From an uncultured Flavobacterium sp. (lineage in GTDB: Bacteria; Bacteroidota; Bacteroidia; Flavobacteriales; Flavobacteriaceae), in assembly GCF_951805225.1 (NCBI RefSeq), contig NZ_OX638201.1:930001-994000 (forward strand): DNA of 64,000 nucleotides. Reading direction: 5' to 3'. This document shows, in pieces, positions 53,107-60,665 of this stretch (positions within the stretch are counted from its first letter, which is position 1; every line of letters begins with the position of its first letter). The position numbers and the translations under genes were made by a program. The notes below the pieces were generated by a model. The model ran no database searches and was not told the origin of the DNA. It saw only the letters and a list, made by a program, of their open reading frames with translations.

Positions 53107-53114
53107 TACTTTTG
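53107..53114 (+). promoter_or_regulatory. Promoter -7 element of the SDR gene
   Basis: TACTTTTG fits TAnnTTTG and lies 40 bp before the start codon. A TTTG at 53089-53092 is too close (14 bp) for a good -33 element, as expected for an activator-dependent promoter. Confidence 0.6.
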
Positions 53115-53154
53115 TCCGACTAAAAAATAGTCAGGAACATTAAAAAAGTAAAAA

Positions 53155-53877
53155 ATGGAAAATCTAAAAGGCAAAAAAGTAGTAATTATTGGCGGAAGCT
53201 CAGGAATTGGTTTGGCTACGGCAAAATCAATTGTTTCAAAAGGAGGAAATGTAATCATTGTTTCGAGTAATCAAGGGCGTATAGATAAAGCTTTACAAGA
53301 AATAGGCGCTGAAAGTATCGGATATGTGGTTGATGTAACAAATGAAATTCAGGTCAAAAATCTTTTCGAAAAAATTGGTTCATTTGATCATTTAATCTTT
53401 ACTGCGGGAGAAAATCTTATTCTTTCAAATGTTGAAGATACTACTTTGGAAAATGCCAGAAATTATTTTAATATTCGTTATTGGGGCGCTTTTGCGGCTG
53501 TAAAATATGCTGCAAAGTTTATAAATCCTAAAGGTTCAATTGTTTTAACCAGCGGTATTGCAAGTAACAGACCCAATAAAGGTTGGGCTTTGGGCGCGAG
53601 TATTTGTGCTGCTATGGAAGGTTTTACAAGAGCAATGGCTATGGAATTAGCTCCAATAAGAGTAAATATTGTTTCGCCGGGAGTTGTAAAAACAGAACTT
53701 TGGGGCGGTATGTCAGAAAGTGACAGAGAAGCTATGTATGCCAATATCGGAAATGCATTGCCTGTTAAGCGAGTAGGTGAGGCGGAAGATATTGCTAAAA
53801 CATTCCTGTATTTATTAGAGCAGGAATATGGAACCGGGCAAACATTAATTATTGACGGCGGTACTTCATTAGTGTAA
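53155..53877 (+). CDS. Short-chain dehydrogenase/reductase lacking the Tyr-Lys pair
   Basis: A 240-residue Rossmann-fold SDR. The cofactor loop GGSSGIGLATA (res 13-23) and the C-terminal SPGVVKTELW and GQTLIIDGG segments are regular. Ser133 (VLTSG) is present, but where the catalytic Tyr-x-x-x-Lys should stand (about 146-150) the sequence is Leu-Gly-Ala-Ser-Ile. It is therefore probably not an ordinary SDR oxidoreductase. It may bind the nucleotide as a sensor or use other residues. It is likely controlled by the Crp-type regulator encoded just upstream. Confidence 0.87.
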   Translation: MENLKGKKVVIIGGSSGIGLATAKSIVSKGGNVIIVSSNQGRIDKALQEIGAESIGYVVDVTNEIQVKNLFEKIGSFDHLIFTAGENLILSNVEDTTLENARNYFNIRYWGAFAAVKYAAKFINPKGSIVLTSGIASNRPNKGWALGASICAAMEGFTRAMAMELAPIRVNIVSPGVVKTELWGGMSESDREAMYANIGNALPVKRVGEAEDIAKTFLYLLEQEYGTGQTLIIDGGTSLV

Positions 53878-53897
53878 ACTACATTAGAAATAAATCT

Positions 53898-53922
53898 AAA
53901 ACAACCTTCGGGTTGTTTTTTT
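53898..53922 (+). terminator. Terminator behind the SDR gene
   Basis: AAAACAACC (53898-53906), a TTCG loop and GGTTGTTTT, then further T residues. Confidence 0.92.
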
Positions 53923-54239
53923 ATAGTATTAAATAGATGGATTCTATATGATTTTTATTATTTGGTTTTGAAAAAGAGAATCTACTAGAAATGATGTTAA
54001 TTTTTTCTCATATTCTTATCATTATAGCTTTAAAATACAGACTTCATATCTATATTAATTCTTGATTTTTTATTTATTGTAAAATATTAAAGTATTGATT
54101 ATTAGATTTTTAATATAACGAAAACGATATATTAACCTCGATTTTTAATCTATATTTTTTATTTGCTCTTTTTTAAATCTAGTTTCGTTGTACCCTTTTT
54201 TTAGGAACTAACTTACTAATTTTAAAAAACCGAAAAATT
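53923..54239. other. 317-bp intergenic region
   Basis: Very AT-rich spacer before the GH87 gene, presumably with its promoter. No clear TAnnTTTG element, operator or small gene was found. Confidence 0.4.
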
Positions 54240-57188
54240 ATGAAGAATCCATTACATTTTAATTTTTTTAGAAGAGAGAAATATTTCCATATCATATGGA
54301 TTTTTTTTGTGCTCTTAACCTCAGGTTTGTATGCGCAACGAGGTTATTATGATGCGGCGTATAAAAGGTACGAAGCAAACGTTGGACAATTGTCTAACGG
54401 CGCTGCAACTACTTCAAAATCATACATTCAGTCAGATCTTCAATCTGAAGCGACGGATCAGCAATGTGTGAATATGTCTGCGACAAATGCAACAGTTCAA
54501 TGGACGCTTACTGAAGCCGCAGATGGACTTGTAATTCGCTACAGCGTTCCTGACGGACAAACGGCGACTTTGGGCGTGTATAATGGGAACACAAAAATTA
54601 CCACGCTAACTTTGACTTCAACTTGGTCTTGGGAATATTTGTGGAGCAACGGAAATCCTAATAATAACGGAATCACGAATCAAAATCCAAGAATGCGATT
54701 TGACGAAGTACGTTATAAACTTCCGAGTAAAATCGCGGTTTCGGGAACTTTAAAATTGGTACGCGAATCAGGGAATGTTCATGTAGATTTTGCTGAGATA
54801 GAACCAGTGGCAACAGCTCTTACAGCTCCGTCTGGTGCAGTAACTTATACCGGAAACGGAAGCGATCTTCAAACGTTTATTGATGCAAACGGCGGAAAAA
54901 AGATTTTTCTTCCAACTGGTGTTTATAGCGTAAATCGCGAATTGTATTTTGGTGTTGCCAATACTTCTTTGATAGGCGCGGGAATGTGGTATACTCAAAT
55001 TAATTTTACGAATACGAGCAGCTTAAACGGAGGATTGCGTGCTAATGCAGCAGGAATTTCATTTACGGATCTTTATTTAACTACAAATTCGGCATCGAGA
55101 AGTAATTCTTATAAAGGTATAAATGGAGTTTTTACAGCTTCTTCAATTGTAAAAAATATTTGGGCAGAACATTTTGAATGTGGCGCCTGGATTGCACAAT
55201 ACAATACCGGAGGTCCTGCAATTGCTGATGGTTTTACGCTATCTCACTGTCGTTTTAGAAACAATTATGCTGATGGAATTAATCTTTGCAAAGGAACTGC
55301 AAATGCAATTGTAGAGCATTGTAATTTCAGAAATAATGGTGATGACGATCAGGCGATTTGGTCTGCCGATGGACTGGAATGTATCAATAATACGTTTAGA
55401 TACAATACTTCAGAAAACTGCTGGCGTGCTTGTGGGCTTGCTATTTATGGCGGAAAAAATAACAAAGCTTACAATTTAATTATAAAAGACAATCTTGAAG
55501 CGGGTATTCGTGTGAGTAATAATTTTCCGGGAGCACCATTTAACAATGACGGAATGCACGAAATTCATGATATCACGGTATCAACATGCGGAACTTTTAA
55601 TGATACTTACAACAATCCTGTAGCGGCGGTAGATATTTTCAGCGCTACAAATGCGGGAAGTCAGGTTAAAAATGTTCAGCTTTATAATATCGATATTGTG
55701 GATTCAAGAAACGATGCAATTTCGATAAGCAAAAGATCTGGAGACGGTATTTATAATCTTAGTTTCAAAGACATTACGGTTAACGGAACGGGTAAGGAAT
55801 ATCCAAACAATAATGCGCTTAACAGAAACTGGGGAAGAGGATATTTTGTACTTATCGCGGGTTCTCCTGCCGGAAACGGAACGTATTGCAACATGAATTA
55901 TTCGAATAGAGGAGGAAATGCTGCAGCAAATGAAGAAATTAGTGCGATTGGTACATTCTCCTGGACAGCAGGAAGTAATTGTTCAAGTACGCCAGTTGCA
56001 GTAACAGGAGTAACGATTTCACCAACTACAGCAACTTTAGGCGTTGGTGCTACACAACAATTAACACCAACTGTAGCTCCGGCAAATGCTACAAACAAAA
56101 CGGTAACGTATAGTTCTAATAATACAGGTGTAGCAACGGTAAATGGTTCAGGATTAGTTACTGCAATTGCTTCTGGATCTGCAACAATTACAGTTACAAC
56201 TCAAGACGGAGCAAAAACTGCAACGGCTGTAATTACTGTAAATTCATCAAATATTGCGGTAACAAGTGTGAGTTTAAGTCCAACAACTGCATCATTAGCA
56301 GTGGGAGCAACGCAACAATTAACGCCAACAGTTTTACCTTCAAATGCAACGAATAAATCGGTTAGTTATGCCTCAAATAATAATGGCGTAGCAACGGTTA
56401 ATGCTTCTGGTTTGGTGACAGCGGTTTCTAACGGAACGGCAACAATTACAGTAACAACTGTAGACGGAAGCAAAACAAGTACTGCTGCAATTACGGTTAG
56501 CACGGCAACAGGAAACTATTTTACAATCAAAAATAAATGGACTGGTAATTATTTATATGATGCCGGAGCGAATGTAGGATATGGTCCAACTGTAGCAAAT
56601 AATAACTACAAATGGGAAAAAGTTGCGGTTGATGCTACTTATTATATTCTAAAAAATGTTGGTACAGGAGATATGATGAATATCGAAAACTTAACAGGAG
56701 CAGTGCAATGTAATGTTGGTTCTTCGGGTTGGTATAGTGCACAATGGTCAAGCGAAAATGTTGATGGAACTTGGGTAAGAATTAAAAACAGATGGCAAAC
56801 CGGAAGTATGATTCATATCGAAAACCTGAATGGTTCTGCTCAATATGCCGGAGGTCAAAACAACTGGGAAAGTGCGCAATGGCAATTCCAAAGTACTTCG
56901 ACATCAAAAAGAATAAATGGTATTGAAACAGAAGTAACAGTAGAGAATAATTCGCTGTTTAGTCTTTATCCAAATCCTTCGATCAACAATGAGTTTAATG
57001 TTGTTTTTCCGGAATTAAAAGCTGGTAATCAAGCAACAGTAACGGTTACGGATATAAACGGAAGAAAGGTTTTGGTAAACAAATTGAATGCATCTGCAAA
57101 AATTGACCATCATTTAACTTCAGGAGTATATATTGTTACCATCAGTTCTAATGAATTTAATGTTTCTAAAAAACTGATTGTGAAGTAA
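54240..57188 (+). CDS. GH87 alpha-1,3-glucanase/mycodextranase, T9SS-secreted
   Basis: A 982-residue secreted enzyme that should cut alpha-1,3-glucan (mutan or fungal-wall glucan). After a signal peptide (ending near SGLYAQ, res 33) come a beta-sandwich domain (about 35-190, with MRFDEVRYKLP) and the right-handed beta-helix of GH87 (about 200-580). Asp345 (NNYADGINL) and Asp368-Asp369 (RNNGDDDQAIW) reproduce the spacing of 23 and 24 residues of the three catalytic Asp of known GH87 glucanases. Two Ig-like group 2 (BIG2) domains (about 590-755), a ricin-like trefoil (about 760-900) and a type A T9SS sorting domain follow. It is monocistronic; no transporter for the sugar is near. Confidence 0.88.
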   Translation: MKNPLHFNFFRREKYFHIIWIFFVLLTSGLYAQRGYYDAAYKRYEANVGQLSNGAATTSKSYIQSDLQSEATDQQCVNMSATNATVQWTLTEAADGLVIRYSVPDGQTATLGVYNGNTKITTLTLTSTWSWEYLWSNGNPNNNGITNQNPRMRFDEVRYKLPSKIAVSGTLKLVRESGNVHVDFAEIEPVATALTAPSGAVTYTGNGSDLQTFIDANGGKKIFLPTGVYSVNRELYFGVANTSLIGAGMWYTQINFTNTSSLNGGLRANAAGISFTDLYLTTNSASRSNSYKGINGVFTASSIVKNIWAEHFECGAWIAQYNTGGPAIADGFTLSHCRFRNNYADGINLCKGTANAIVEHCNFRNNGDDDQAIWSADGLECINNTFRYNTSENCWRACGLAIYGGKNNKAYNLIIKDNLEAGIRVSNNFPGAPFNNDGMHEIHDITVSTCGTFNDTYNNPVAAVDIFSATNAGSQVKNVQLYNIDIVDSRNDAISISKRSGDGIYNLSFKDITVNGTGKEYPNNNALNRNWGRGYFVLIAGSPAGNGTYCNMNYSNRGGNAAANEEISAIGTFSWTAGSNCSSTPVAVTGVTISPTTATLGVGATQQLTPTVAPANATNKTVTYSSNNTGVATVNGSGLVTAIASGSATITVTTQDGAKTATAVITVNSSNIAVTSVSLSPTTASLAVGATQQLTPTVLPSNATNKSVSYASNNNGVATVNASGLVTAVSNGTATITVTTVDGSKTSTAAITVSTATGNYFTIKNKWTGNYLYDAGANVGYGPTVANNNYKWEKVAVDATYYILKNVGTGDMMNIENLTGAVQCNVGSSGWYSAQWSSENVDGTWVRIKNRWQTGSMIHIENLNGSAQYAGGQNNWESAQWQFQSTSTSKRINGIETEVTVENNSLFSLYPNPSINNEFNVVFPELKAGNQATVTVTDINGRKVLVNKLNASAKIDHHLTSGVYIVTISSNEFNVSKKLIVK

Positions 57189-57211
57189 TAATTTGAAATA
57201 GTAATAAACAG

Positions 57212-57245
57212 AAAATGCCAGAATTTTTGATCTGGCATTTTTTAT
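57212..57245. terminator. Bidirectional terminator between GH87 and PhyH genes
   Basis: AAAATGCCAGA (57212-57222) pairs exactly with TCTGGCATTTT (57231-57241). A T-run follows on the + strand and there are A residues before it, which serve the minus strand. Confidence 0.9.
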
Positions 57246-57265
57246 TTACTTTTTAATCAATCGTA

Positions 57266-58021
57266 TTACAATTGTAATTCTTTGGATGTTTTGACGTCTA
57301 AATAATCCCAGATATCGGTATCAAAATCAAAATGATTTTCGCCTCCATTTAGTTTATTTCCCCATCTTCCAATTAATGCAAGTCTGGCTGAATCTGATTT
57401 ATTTACAGAAGCTGAATGCAAAATCAAGGAATGCCAAAGCATCAAATCACCTGCTTTACCAAAAAAAGGAACGGCTTCGTTTGAAATCGTATTTTTTATA
57501 TTAGCAAATATCATGTCTTGGCTAAGAACGCCTTGAGCCATATAATCTTGTGGATTTTTCCTAAAATAATTCCAGGAAGCGATGTGACTTCCAGGCCAGT
57601 ACATAAACGGCCCGCCAAACTCTGAGACATCTGATAAATAAAAAACAGAATTAACTAAAGTTCGAATAGCATCATAAACCGGAAAATCAAGATGTGGCGC
57701 TCTTGCACCTAACCATTCTGCTTCCTTGTCCGGCGATCTAGCTACAACTTCATTCTCACCGTGCCATAAAATGCTATCGGACAAACAATCGTATAAGCTT
57801 TTCATTTTGTAATGGAGCGTTGGCAATGGTTCATTCTCCAGAAAAAATTGGCTTGAAGGGATATTCTTCAAAGAATTAAACCAATCTTCATCAGAAACCG
57901 GATTCTGAAAATAGTTTAATACTTGTTTTTTCCATTCAGCAATTTCCTCCTGAACAAAAAAGTCTTTAATAATCAAAACTCCATCTCTTTTAAATTGTTC
58001 TATTTGATTAGCTGTTAACAT
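57266..58021 (-). CDS. PhyH-family dioxygenase of the RiPP-like operon
   Basis: A 251-residue Fe(II)/2-oxoglutarate dioxygenase. The triad is His110-x-Asp112 (APHLDFPVYD) and His202 (WHSLILHSASVN), and Arg213 (SARLAL) should bind 2-oxoglutarate. It is the last gene of a tightly packed unit (3 bp behind the gene at 58025) that begins with a 59-residue peptide. In this setting it probably hydroxylates or otherwise oxidises the peptide product, though a role on a small molecule cannot be ruled out. A bidirectional terminator follows at 57212. Confidence 0.82.
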   Translation of the reverse strand: MLTANQIEQFKRDGVLIIKDFFVQEEIAEWKKQVLNYFQNPVSDEDWFNSLKNIPSSQFFLENEPLPTLHYKMKSLYDCLSDSILWHGENEVVARSPDKEAEWLGARAPHLDFPVYDAIRTLVNSVFYLSDVSEFGGPFMYWPGSHIASWNYFRKNPQDYMAQGVLSQDMIFANIKNTISNEAVPFFGKAGDLMLWHSLILHSASVNKSDSARLALIGRWGNKLNGGENHFDFDTDIWDYLDVKTSKELQL

Positions 58022-58024
58022 AAT

Positions 58025-58885
58025 TCAAGTTTTTATTTGATTAAAATGTTTATGAGAATTAAATATTTGGGATATTAAATTGTTTTTATCATTGTTTAAT
58101 TCATATAAAGTCCATAAAACCTGAATCGCTGTTTCTAGTTTTATTTGGAAGATTGTATTTTCTCCGTTGGCTTCATTTTTTACTTCAGAAAATGCCGTTT
58201 CAAAATCTCCAAAACTGCCATCTGTACATTGTTGGTATAGTATAAAATCTAATCCTGTTTGAATTGCAAGTGACTCTTTACATTTTAAATAATTTAAAAC
58301 TCGCAAACTTCTCATTGCTAATTCAAGATCATATAATCTCATAGTATGTATGGCCATTCCTTCAATTTTACTATTAAATACAGGATTATATTCGACTTCA
58401 CAGGTTCCAAATTTTGATTTTATTTCTATTTGAGTAAGAACATTATTTATCATTTTGATGATATCCAGTTCAAATAGTGGAACTTTAAAATTAAGCGGAG
58501 AGATTTCATTTTTATCATTATCATCATCAAAAACGCAATTTAATAACACTCCATTTACAGAATTAGGATTGGCATCTTTGATTTCGTATAAAATGGAAGA
58601 ATATTCTAAAGCAGCTTCTATCTGACCAATGCTGCCAAAATCCAGTATTAAAGAATTGGCTAAAATGCAATTAAACAAACTTTCTGAACGATAGTCAATT
58701 GGATTATTATTTCTAATAAAGTTTTGGATGAATTTTATTTCTTCTTCATTTCGATTTTTATCGATTAAAGTAATTAATTTGAGCAAAGCCAGAACTTTAA
58801 TTACATTATCAGATTGTTGTATAGCATTATTTGAACGAATCCAGCTATATAAGTTTTCCGTGATTTTTTTGATAGAATTTTCCAT
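58025..58885 (-). CDS. Alpha/alpha-toroid-like protein of the RiPP-like operon
   Basis: A 286-residue soluble helical protein. The segment ALAIQ-like through LDFILYQQCTDGSFGDFETAF (about 215-240), followed by LETAIQVLWTLYELN, has the Q-x-x-x-D-G-x-F-G form of repeats in prenyltransferase and cyclase alpha/alpha toroids. LanC cyclases share that overall shape but have a zinc site that is not visible here. No family assignment was possible. It sits between a second helical protein (3 bp upstream) and the PhyH gene (3 bp downstream), so it is an obvious part of the same pathway, as enzyme or peptide-binding partner. Confidence 0.65.
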   Translation of the reverse strand: MENSIKKITENLYSWIRSNNAIQQSDNVIKVLALLKLITLIDKNRNEEEIKFIQNFIRNNNPIDYRSESLFNCILANSLILDFGSIGQIEAALEYSSILYEIKDANPNSVNGVLLNCVFDDDNDKNEISPLNFKVPLFELDIIKMINNVLTQIEIKSKFGTCEVEYNPVFNSKIEGMAIHTMRLYDLELAMRSLRVLNYLKCKESLAIQTGLDFILYQQCTDGSFGDFETAFSEVKNEANGENTIFQIKLETAIQVLWTLYELNNDKNNLISQIFNSHKHFNQIKT

Positions 58886-58888
58886 AAA

Positions 58889-59833
58889 TCAATTATTAAT
58901 AAATTCGCAATCCAGCAATATTAAAGTCACAATTGTAGGATGATAAACATCATCAAAAAGAGGTAAGTTTTCTTCTAATGATTTGCCATCTTGTCTTTGT
59001 TTTACCCAATTTCTCCCGGGAATAAAGCCGCTTGTTTGCTGACTTTTGCACAATGTTGAAGCAATATCGCGATCTATTTCTGTAAATTGTTTTCGCAGGC
59101 AAAATTGATTAATTAATAATTCGGCAGTCAAATCCCAGTCTTGTTTTATTATAGACATAGACGTCGATAAATCAACATATTTTTGAACATTTTCATAATG
59201 CACTCCTAAAAATTGTTTCATATCTACTGATCCAAAATCCGAAAAGTGAAACAAAAGGTGCGTTAAACCATATAAATCCATGTTTTGGATATAAGACAAT
59301 TTAGGAAGATTTATAAGGGAAGAATTTAATAATAAGTCGTCGTTGTTTGAAAAAGAATGCTTTAAATCGCAAGCTTCGATATAATATTTCATATCGAGTT
59401 TATCCCAGGCACTTCGTTCAACACGATCTAAATAGCCTCTGTCTAAAACCGTTTGTAAATCATTTGAAACTTCTTGTTCATTTATTCCAAAAGATTTAAG
59501 AACGGAACAAGCAACAACTCTATGTGGGAACAATTGGATTCTTCGTCTCGAATCAAAGAAAAAATTCTGACTATTAACAATAGAAATCCATGCTTGTTTT
59601 AGTTTTTCAATTTTAGGATGCTTCTTTAAAACAGAAGATCTTTGAGCAAGTCTTAAAGCTAATCCTAACTCAATTAATGCTTTTCTTGATAAATCGGCTT
59701 TAATATTTTCCGGCAGAATACCTGTGATAGAATCTTCGGCAGGTGTTTGAAATTTTTCCATATTAGAGTCAAGCCAATCTAAAACTCCTTCGAGCATATT
59801 ATCTCGATCACTAGTACTAAAAAGTTTATTCAT
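58889..59833 (-). CDS. Helical protein following the peptide gene
   Basis: A 314-residue soluble, mainly helical protein. Features are an N-terminal helix region (NMLEGVLDWLDSNMEKF), SRKALIELGLALRLAQRS, a basic SRRRIQLFPHRVVACSVLKSFGI and a C-terminal STLCKSQQTSGFIPGRNW, which faintly echoes the toroid-type repeat of its neighbour, then HPTIVTLILLD. I cannot assign it to a family. The gene begins 72 bp behind the peptide gene, beyond a terminator-like hairpin, and ends 3 bp before the next. It may be the partner that recognises the leader of the peptide. Confidence 0.62.
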   Translation of the reverse strand: MNKLFSTSDRDNMLEGVLDWLDSNMEKFQTPAEDSITGILPENIKADLSRKALIELGLALRLAQRSSVLKKHPKIEKLKQAWISIVNSQNFFFDSRRRIQLFPHRVVACSVLKSFGINEQEVSNDLQTVLDRGYLDRVERSAWDKLDMKYYIEACDLKHSFSNNDDLLLNSSLINLPKLSYIQNMDLYGLTHLLFHFSDFGSVDMKQFLGVHYENVQKYVDLSTSMSIIKQDWDLTAELLINQFCLRKQFTEIDRDIASTLCKSQQTSGFIPGRNWVKQRQDGKSLEENLPLFDDVYHPTIVTLILLDCEFINN

Positions 59834-59858
59834 GATGTTATTTAGATTTAGGGGAAAT

Positions 59859-59896
59859 GAAAAAAATAATGAGTGAGATTTTACTTCTCACTCATT
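59859..59896 (-). terminator. Internal terminator/attenuator behind the peptide gene
   Basis: On the minus strand a perfect 11-bp stem, AATGAGTGAGA with TCTCACTCATT (59868-59878 and 59886-59896, 7-base loop), is followed by A and a run of seven T. It stands between the peptide gene and its presumed modification genes, as in many RiPP operons where it keeps precursor mRNA in excess. Confidence 0.85.
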
Positions 59897-59905
59897 AGTA
59901 GGTAG

Positions 59906-60085
59906 TTAATGACTTACAAAACCATGTTGGTAGACGATTGCGCTGTTAACTACAGGTCCGTTAGCATCACCATCTTTATGGGTTTTTTTAACTAAGAAGT
60001 TTGCAAATTCGTCCAAATTTGTTACGCCTTCTTTTTTCAACTGGCTAAGGATCTCTTCTTTACTGATTTTAATTTCTTTGCTCAT
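59906..60085 (-). CDS. Putative RiPP precursor peptide
   Basis: A 59-residue peptide, too short for ordinary gene calls. The first 37 residues are charged and helical (MSKEIKISKEEILSQLKK, then TNLDEFANFLVKKTHK), as in leader peptides. The last about 22 residues are different in character (DGDANGPVVNSAIVYQHGFV plus SH): rich in Gly, Val, Asn and His, with no Cys, Ser/Thr-poor, and no GG site. The start ATG at 60085 follows an A-rich leader. The gene is followed by a terminator hairpin and then three tightly packed enzyme-like genes. An ABC exporter and methyltransferase gene lie upstream. The peptide nature is inferred from size, layout and context. Confidence 0.7.
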   Translation of the reverse strand: MSKEIKISKEEILSQLKKEGVTNLDEFANFLVKKTHKDGDANGPVVNSAIVYQHGFVSH

Positions 60086-60212
60086 GATTTCTAATCTTTA
60101 CTTGTTTTTTCTTACTCATAAGGTTTTTCAGATTCCACCCCGTTTTTATAGTGGTTTCTGAACTCCACTGTTTTATATTATAATTTTTATAATGCTTTGA
60201 TATAGCTCATAT

Positions 60213-60220
60213 TATCTTTG
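60213..60220 (+). promoter_or_regulatory. TATCTTTG element on the + strand
   Basis: A TAnnTTTG match facing the small + strand frame at 60357; the TTTG at 60196 is only 13 bp upstream. It is the only promoter-like element found in the gap between the peptide and methyltransferase genes. No minus-strand equivalent for the peptide gene was recognised. Confidence 0.3.
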
Positions 60221-60356
60221 AAGTATTATTTTGAAATAATATCATAAATAAATGAGAATAGTTTTATATTTATATTATAAAGCTACTGATTTGTAGTATT
60301 TTACAGATGTAAAAAGTCACGAGAACGACATTTTTTATACATGAGAAAGGAAATTC

Positions 60357-60539
60357 ATGTTACGAGTTTGTTTTGTGAGTTTATTTTTACGATTAAAAAT
60401 TGAATTGTCTGATATTCAAAAACTTAAAATATTGAATAGAAAAGCAATGTTATCTGAAACAGATTATTTTGAAGAAGTTTATTTCGAGCCTAGATTTATA
60501 TTAAACTATCGAGAATATGTTGAAGAGAAGAAAAGATAA
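60357..60539 (+). CDS. Doubtful small gene between peptide and methyltransferase genes
   Basis: A 60-codon frame on the opposite strand to the cluster. Its second half (LSETDYFEEVYFEPRFILNYREYVEEKKR would be too long to be random-looking only in part: acidic-aromatic, ending in basic residues) is protein-like. A TATCTTTG element lies 137 bp upstream and a terminator 38 bp downstream. No family is recognised and the frame may be chance. Confidence 0.3.
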   Translation: MLRVCFVSLFLRLKIELSDIQKLKILNRKAMLSETDYFEEVYFEPRFILNYREYVEEKKR

Positions 60540-60576
60540 GCGAATGTATTTATTAATGACAGCTTGTTTGATTGTA

Positions 60577-60613
60577 TAAAAAAAGCCAAATCTTCTGATC
60601 TGGCTTTTTTATT
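60577..60613. terminator. Bidirectional terminator behind the methyltransferase gene
   Basis: AAAAAAGCCAAATC pairs with GATCTGGCTTTTTT with one mismatch (about 60579-60610). Read on the minus strand it ends the methyltransferase transcript; read on the + strand it would end the small frame at 60357. Confidence 0.75.
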
Positions 60614-60665
60614 TACTGTCTATAATGTACACTGAAAAATGATTTTTCTAATTAGAAGTATAGAT

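Noticed and set aside
57266..58021. The two PhyH genes (20035 and 57266) as a recent duplication
   Set aside because: They share only the iron-binding pattern; lengths (308 and 251) and the rest of the sequence differ.
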